DNA of 8,981 nucleotides from Bacilli bacterium (GTDB lineage: Bacteria; Bacillota_I; Bacilli_A; RFN20; CAG-288), in NCBI GenBank assembly GCA_028707375.1, contig JAQWCB010000029.1:1-8981 (forward strand), given 5' to 3'. Each line of letters starts with the position of its first letter. The stretch's first letter is position 1. The notes under the pieces are model-generated. The model made no database searches, was not told where the DNA came from, and saw only the letters and a list, made by a program, of their open reading frames with translations. This document shows, piece by piece, positions 6,071-8,981 of this stretch. The position numbers and the translations under genes are program-made.

Positions 6071-8152
6071 ATGTCAGAAGAAGATCGTGAATATCCTTTG
6101 GAAAAGATCAGAAATATTGGTGTAATGGCTCATATTGATGCCGGTAAAACAACATTTACTGAAAGAATCTTATTCTTTACTGGGAAAACTCACAAAATTG
6201 GTGAAGTTCATGATGGCGCCGCTACTATGGATTTCATGAAACAAGAACAAGATAGAGGTATTACAATTCAATCTGCTGCTACCACTTGTTTTTGGAGAGG
6301 TCATCGAATTAACATTATTGATACTCCTGGACACGTTGATTTTACGGCTGAAGTTGAGCGTTCACTTCGTGTTCTAGATGCAGCTGTAGCTGTGTTGGAT
6401 GGTAAGAATGGTGTTGAGCCTCAAACTGAGACTGTTTGGAGACAGGCTTCAAAATACAACATTCCCCGCTTGGTTTTTGTCAATAAACTCGATGCGATTG
6501 GTGCGGATTTTGAAATGTCAGCTAAATCCATCAAGGAAAAATTAGGTGCTGAATACGTCATTGTTGAATATCCTATTGGATTATCAAGCGAATTCAGAGG
6601 CATTGTCGATTTGGTAAAAATGAAAGCCTTTGAATACAAAAGCAACGATCCAACCGTTTTACCAGTTGAGGTTGGCATTCCTGATGAATATAAGGAAAGA
6701 TGTGATGAATTACATCAAGAGTTATTAGAAAAATTATCCAATTTTGACGATGACATTATGATGAAAGTCCTCGGCGGTGAAGAACCTTCGGTTGAAGAAG
6801 TTATGAAGGTTTTGCGCGAAGTTACTATCGCTAACAAGATTTTCCCCGTTTTCCCTGGTTCAGCCTATAAGAACAAGGGCGTGAGAATGTTATTAGACTA
6901 TATCGTTGACTTATTGCCATCACCTATCGATGTTCCACCTGCTGTTGGTACAGATGAAGATGGAAACGATGTTGAGTGTGTTCCTGGTGATGATAAACCT
7001 TTGGCGGCTTTGGCGTTTAAGATTACAACCGATCCGTTCATTGGACGTTTAACCTTCGCCCGTGTTTATTCAGGGCAATTGAAAGCTGGAACTTATGTTC
7101 GCAATGCTAACAAGGGAATCAATGAAAGATTGTCAAGATTGGTTTTGATGCACGCTAACCATCGTCAAGATGTCGATGCGATCTATTCTGGTGGTATCGG
7201 TGCTATTGTCGGCTTGAAGAATACTTCAACTGGTGATACCCTCTGCGACGAATCACGTCCGTTGACACTTGAAAACATCAAGTTTAGTGATCCGGTTATT
7301 TCCGAGGCGATTGAACCCGCTTCAAAGTCTGATCAAGATAAGATGACTGCGGCTATTTTGAAACTTGTTGAAGAAGATCCTACTTTCCACTTCTATACGA
7401 ATAATGAGACGGGTCAATCCATCATCGCTGGTGTTGGCGAACTTCAATTAGATGTTAATGTCACTCGTTTGAAGGAAGACTTCAAAGTAAATTGTGTTGT
7501 CGGTGCTCCTCAAGTTGCCTATCGTGAAACGATTAAGAAAACCGCGGAATGTCAAGGTAAGTATGTTAAGCAATCCGGTGGTCACGGACAGTATGGTGAT
7601 GTTGTCATTCGCTTTGAACCCAATAGTGGTAAAGGCTTTGAATTTGTCAACGGAATTACTGGTGGTGTCGTACCTAAAGAATATATCAAGCCGACTAAAG
7701 ATGGACTTCAGGATGCGATGACTAGAGGTATGATTGCTGGTTATCCTGTCATTGATATAAAGGCAACTTTATTCGATGGTTCATATCACGATGTTGACTC
7801 TTCCGAAGCGGCTTATAAGATGGCTGCCTCGCTGGCTTTGAAGGAAGCGGCGAAAAAATGTGATCCCGTTATTCTTGAACCGGTGGTTAAAGTTGAAATT
7901 ACTACTCCTAACGACTATTTAGGAACTGTTCTTGGAGATATTTCTTCACGTCGTGGACAAACCGAAGGAATGAATACTCACGACAATGCGCAAGTGATTA
8001 ACGCCTACATTCCTTTAGCTAATATGTTTGGGTATATTTCTGATTTGCGTTCGATGACACAGGGCCGTGGTATATACACAATGACCTTTGATCACTACGC
8101 TGAAGTACCTAAGTCAGTTGCGGCTGATATCATTAAAAAAAGATCTGAATAA
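6071..8152 (+). CDS. fusA: Elongation factor G
   Basis: EF-G is the GTPase that drives tRNA-mRNA translocation and, with RRF, ribosome recycling. It is 693 residues, full length. GTPase motifs are AHIDAGKT (20-27), RGITI (62-66), DTPGH with catalytic H88 (84-88) and NKLD (138-141; the common form is NKMD). Domain II begins near 310, with [15 protein letters not shown]. Domain IV carries the tip loop [15 protein letters not shown] (H573). The C-terminal [10 protein letters not shown] is conserved. CAGGAGGG at 6055-6062 is 8 bases before the ATG. Several normally near-invariant sites differ: GELQLD (usually GELHLD, Q459), GGHGQYGD (usually GGRGQYGH, H505 and D510) and SGGIGAIVG (usually AGDIAAxVG). 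Its place in the str operon argues for the housekeeping copy rather than a paralogue; the changes suggest a fast-evolving lineage. Confidence 0.96.
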   Translation: MSEEDREYPLEKIRNIGVMAHIDAGKTTFTERILFFTGKTHKIGEVHDGAATMDFMKQEQDRGITIQSAATTCFWRGHRINIIDTPGHVDFTAEVERSLRVLDAAVAVLDGKNGVEPQTETVWRQASKYNIPRLVFVNKLDAIGADFEMSAKSIKEKLGAEYVIVEYPIGLSSEFRGIVDLVKMKAFEYKSNDPTVLPVEVGIPDEYKERCDELHQELLEKLSNFDDDIMMKVLGGEEPSVEEVMKVLREVTIANKIFPVFPGSAYKNKGVRMLLDYIVDLLPSPIDVPPAVGTDEDGNDVECVPGDDKPLAALAFKITTDPFIGRLTFARVYSGQLKAGTYVRNANKGINERLSRLVLMHANHRQDVDAIYSGGIGAIVGLKNTSTGDTLCDESRPLTLENIKFSDPVISEAIEPASKSDQDKMTAAILKLVEEDPTFHFYTNNETGQSIIAGVGELQLDVNVTRLKEDFKVNCVVGAPQVAYRETIKKTAECQGKYVKQSGGHGQYGDVVIRFEPNSGKGFEFVNGITGGVVPKEYIKPTKDGLQDAMTRGMIAGYPVIDIKATLFDGSYHDVDSSEAAYKMAASLALKEAAKKCDPVILEPVVKVEITTPNDYLGTVLGDISSRRGQTEGMNTHDNAQVINAYIPLANMFGYISDLRSMTQGRGIYTMTFDHYAEVPKSVAADIIKKRSE

Positions 8153-8165
8153 CTAAGGTCTCAAG

Positions 8166-8181
8166 TAGCGTTTTAACGCTA
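8166..8181 (+). repeat. Small hairpin between fusA and tuf
   Basis: TAGCGTT and AACGCTA form a perfect inverted repeat around a central TT, so a hairpin of about 5-6 bp with a short loop. It is followed by AAAAATTT rather than T-rich sequence, so it is at best a weak attenuator or a processing/stability element between fusA and the tuf promoter. Confidence 0.4.
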
Positions 8182-8189
8182 AAAATTTG

Positions 8190-8218
8190 TTGAAATACGA
8201 AAATTAATATGCTATATT
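8190..8218 (+). promoter_or_regulatory. Internal promoter of tuf
   Basis: -35 TTGAAA (8190-8195), an exact 17-bp spacer ending in the extended -10 TGC, and -10 TATATT (8213-8218). Initiation near 8225 would give tuf extra transcripts beyond the str operon message, matching the high demand for EF-Tu. The 97-base fusA-tuf gap, against 20 bases elsewhere in the operon, fits this. Confidence 0.7.
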
Positions 8219-8249
8219 TTACATAGAAATCAATGGAGGAATTCTAAAA

Positions 8250-8981
8250 ATGGCAAAAGAAAAATTTGATAGAAGTAAAGCCCACGTTAATATTGGTACC
8301 ATCGGTCACGTTGACCACGGTAAGACCACATTAACTGCGGCTATTACAAAAACATTGGCTGCCAATGGCGACAATGCTGTTGAAATGAAATATGACCAAA
8401 TCGATGCTGCACCCGAGGAAAAAGCTCGTGGTATAACCATTAATACTGCTCATATTGAATATTCTACAAAAAAGAGACACTATGCCCACGTTGACTGCCC
8501 TGGACACGCCGATTATATTAAAAATATGATTACTGGTGCGGCCCAAATGGATGGTGCCATCTTGGTTGTTGCAGCAACTGATGGTGTTATGCCTCAAACT
8601 AGAGAACACGTTTTACTTGCACGTCAAGTCAGTGTTCCTTATATCGTTGTTTGGTTGAACAAGACCGATATGGTCGATGATCCTGAACTTATTGAATTAG
8701 TCGAAATGGATGTTCGTGATTTGTTATCGAATTATGGCTTCCCTGGTGACGATGTTCCGGTTATTGCTGGTTCAGCTAAATTAGCTCTTGAAGGTGACAA
8801 GAAAGAACAAGAGAATATTATGAAACTTATGGATGCCGTCGATACTTATATCCCCGATCCTGTTCGTGATGATTCCAAACCCTTCTTGCTTGCTGTTGAA
8901 GATGTTCTTACCATCACTGGTCGTGGTACTGTTGTTACCGGCCGTGTTGAAAGAGGTACTTGTAAATTAAACGATACTCTT
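8250..8981 (+). CDS. tuf: Elongation factor Tu (5' part, runs off window)
   Basis: EF-Tu delivers aminoacyl-tRNA to the ribosomal A site as a GTP complex. The first 244 codons are present and open to the window edge; the family is about 395 residues, so domain III and part of domain II are missing. GTPase motifs are GHVDHGKT (19-26), RGITI (60-64), DCPGH with catalytic H86 (82-86) and NKTD (137-140). Domain II begins around [23 protein letters not shown] at 8234-8240, 9 bases before the ATG, sets the start. Some usually conserved sites differ: KAHVN (usually KPHVN, A11), TDGVMPQT (usually DGPMPQT), GSAKLALEG (usually GSALKALEG) and [11 protein letters not shown] (usually FLMPVEDVFSI). It follows fusA as in a standard str operon but has its own promoter. 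Confidence 0.95.
   Translation, partial: MAKEKFDRSKAHVNIGTIGHVDHGKTTLTAAITKTLAANGDNAVEMKYDQIDAAPEEKARGITINTAHIEYSTKKRHYAHVDCPGHADYIKNMITGAAQMDGAILVVAATDGVMPQTREHVLLARQVSVPYIVVWLNKTDMVDDPELIELVEMDVRDLLSNYGFPGDDVPVIAGSAKLALEGDKKEQENIMKLMDAVDTYIPDPVRDDSKPFLLAVEDVLTITGRGTVVTGRVERGTCKLNDTL

Noticed and set aside
1..8981. Mycoplasma genetic code (TGA as Trp)
   Set aside because: All tryptophans read as TGG and every full-length gene is intact without TGA readthrough.
1..8981. Mobile element, CRISPR array, tRNA or rRNA genes
   Set aside because: No transposase, terminal repeats, regularly spaced repeats, tRNA-like cloverleaf or rRNA sequence was recognised in the window.

Overview
The window looks like chromosomal DNA from an AT-rich, anaerobic or facultatively anaerobic bacterium of the low-GC Gram-positive group (Bacillota/Mycoplasmatota side). 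Three things support this: strong AGGAGG-type ribosome binding sites and sigma-70/sigma-A-like promoters; an S12 protein with the roughly 13-residue N-terminal-region insert seen in Bacilli; and an oxygen-sensitive class III ribonucleotide reductase with its radical-SAM activase. Tryptophan is encoded by TGG throughout and all six complete genes end in TAA or TAG. I therefore see no sign of the mycoplasma code, in which TGA is Trp. The genus cannot be named from the sequence alone.

Layout. Positions 1-152 hold a strong hairpin terminator for the minus-strand nrd operon. Positions 153-3278 (minus strand) are nrdG followed by nrdD, in that transcriptional order, 39 bp apart. They encode the activase and an anaerobic ribonucleoside-triphosphate reductase with an extra thioredoxin/glutaredoxin-like domain fused at its C-terminus. 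Positions 3279-3904 are a long AT-rich divergent intergenic region. It contains a plausible nrdG promoter, a perfect 8-bp inverted repeat overlapping a consensus-like promoter with no clear gene behind it, three DnaA-box-like 9-mers spaced exactly 11 bp apart, two terminator-like hairpins, and the promoter of an AraC-family regulator. That regulator lies at 3905-4885 (plus). Positions 4886-5127 hold the promoter and structured leader of the str operon. Positions 5128-8152 are rpsL, rpsG and fusA, tightly spaced. Positions 8153-8249 hold a small hairpin and a dedicated extended -10 promoter, then tuf begins at 8250 and runs off the window end.

How the genes work together. NrdG installs a glycyl radical on NrdD, which then makes dNTPs without oxygen; the fused redoxin domain may supply the reducing equivalents in cis. 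The str operon supplies two small-subunit proteins (S12 at the decoding centre, S7 at the head) and the two elongation GTPases. The AraC regulator's target and ligand are not shown by the context.

Nothing here proves a new system. The items most worth a second look are the NrdD-redoxin fusion, the phased DnaA-box-like cluster and orphan promoter/terminator pair in the divergent region, the hairpin leader ahead of rpsL, and changes at normally near-invariant positions in EF-G and EF-Tu.
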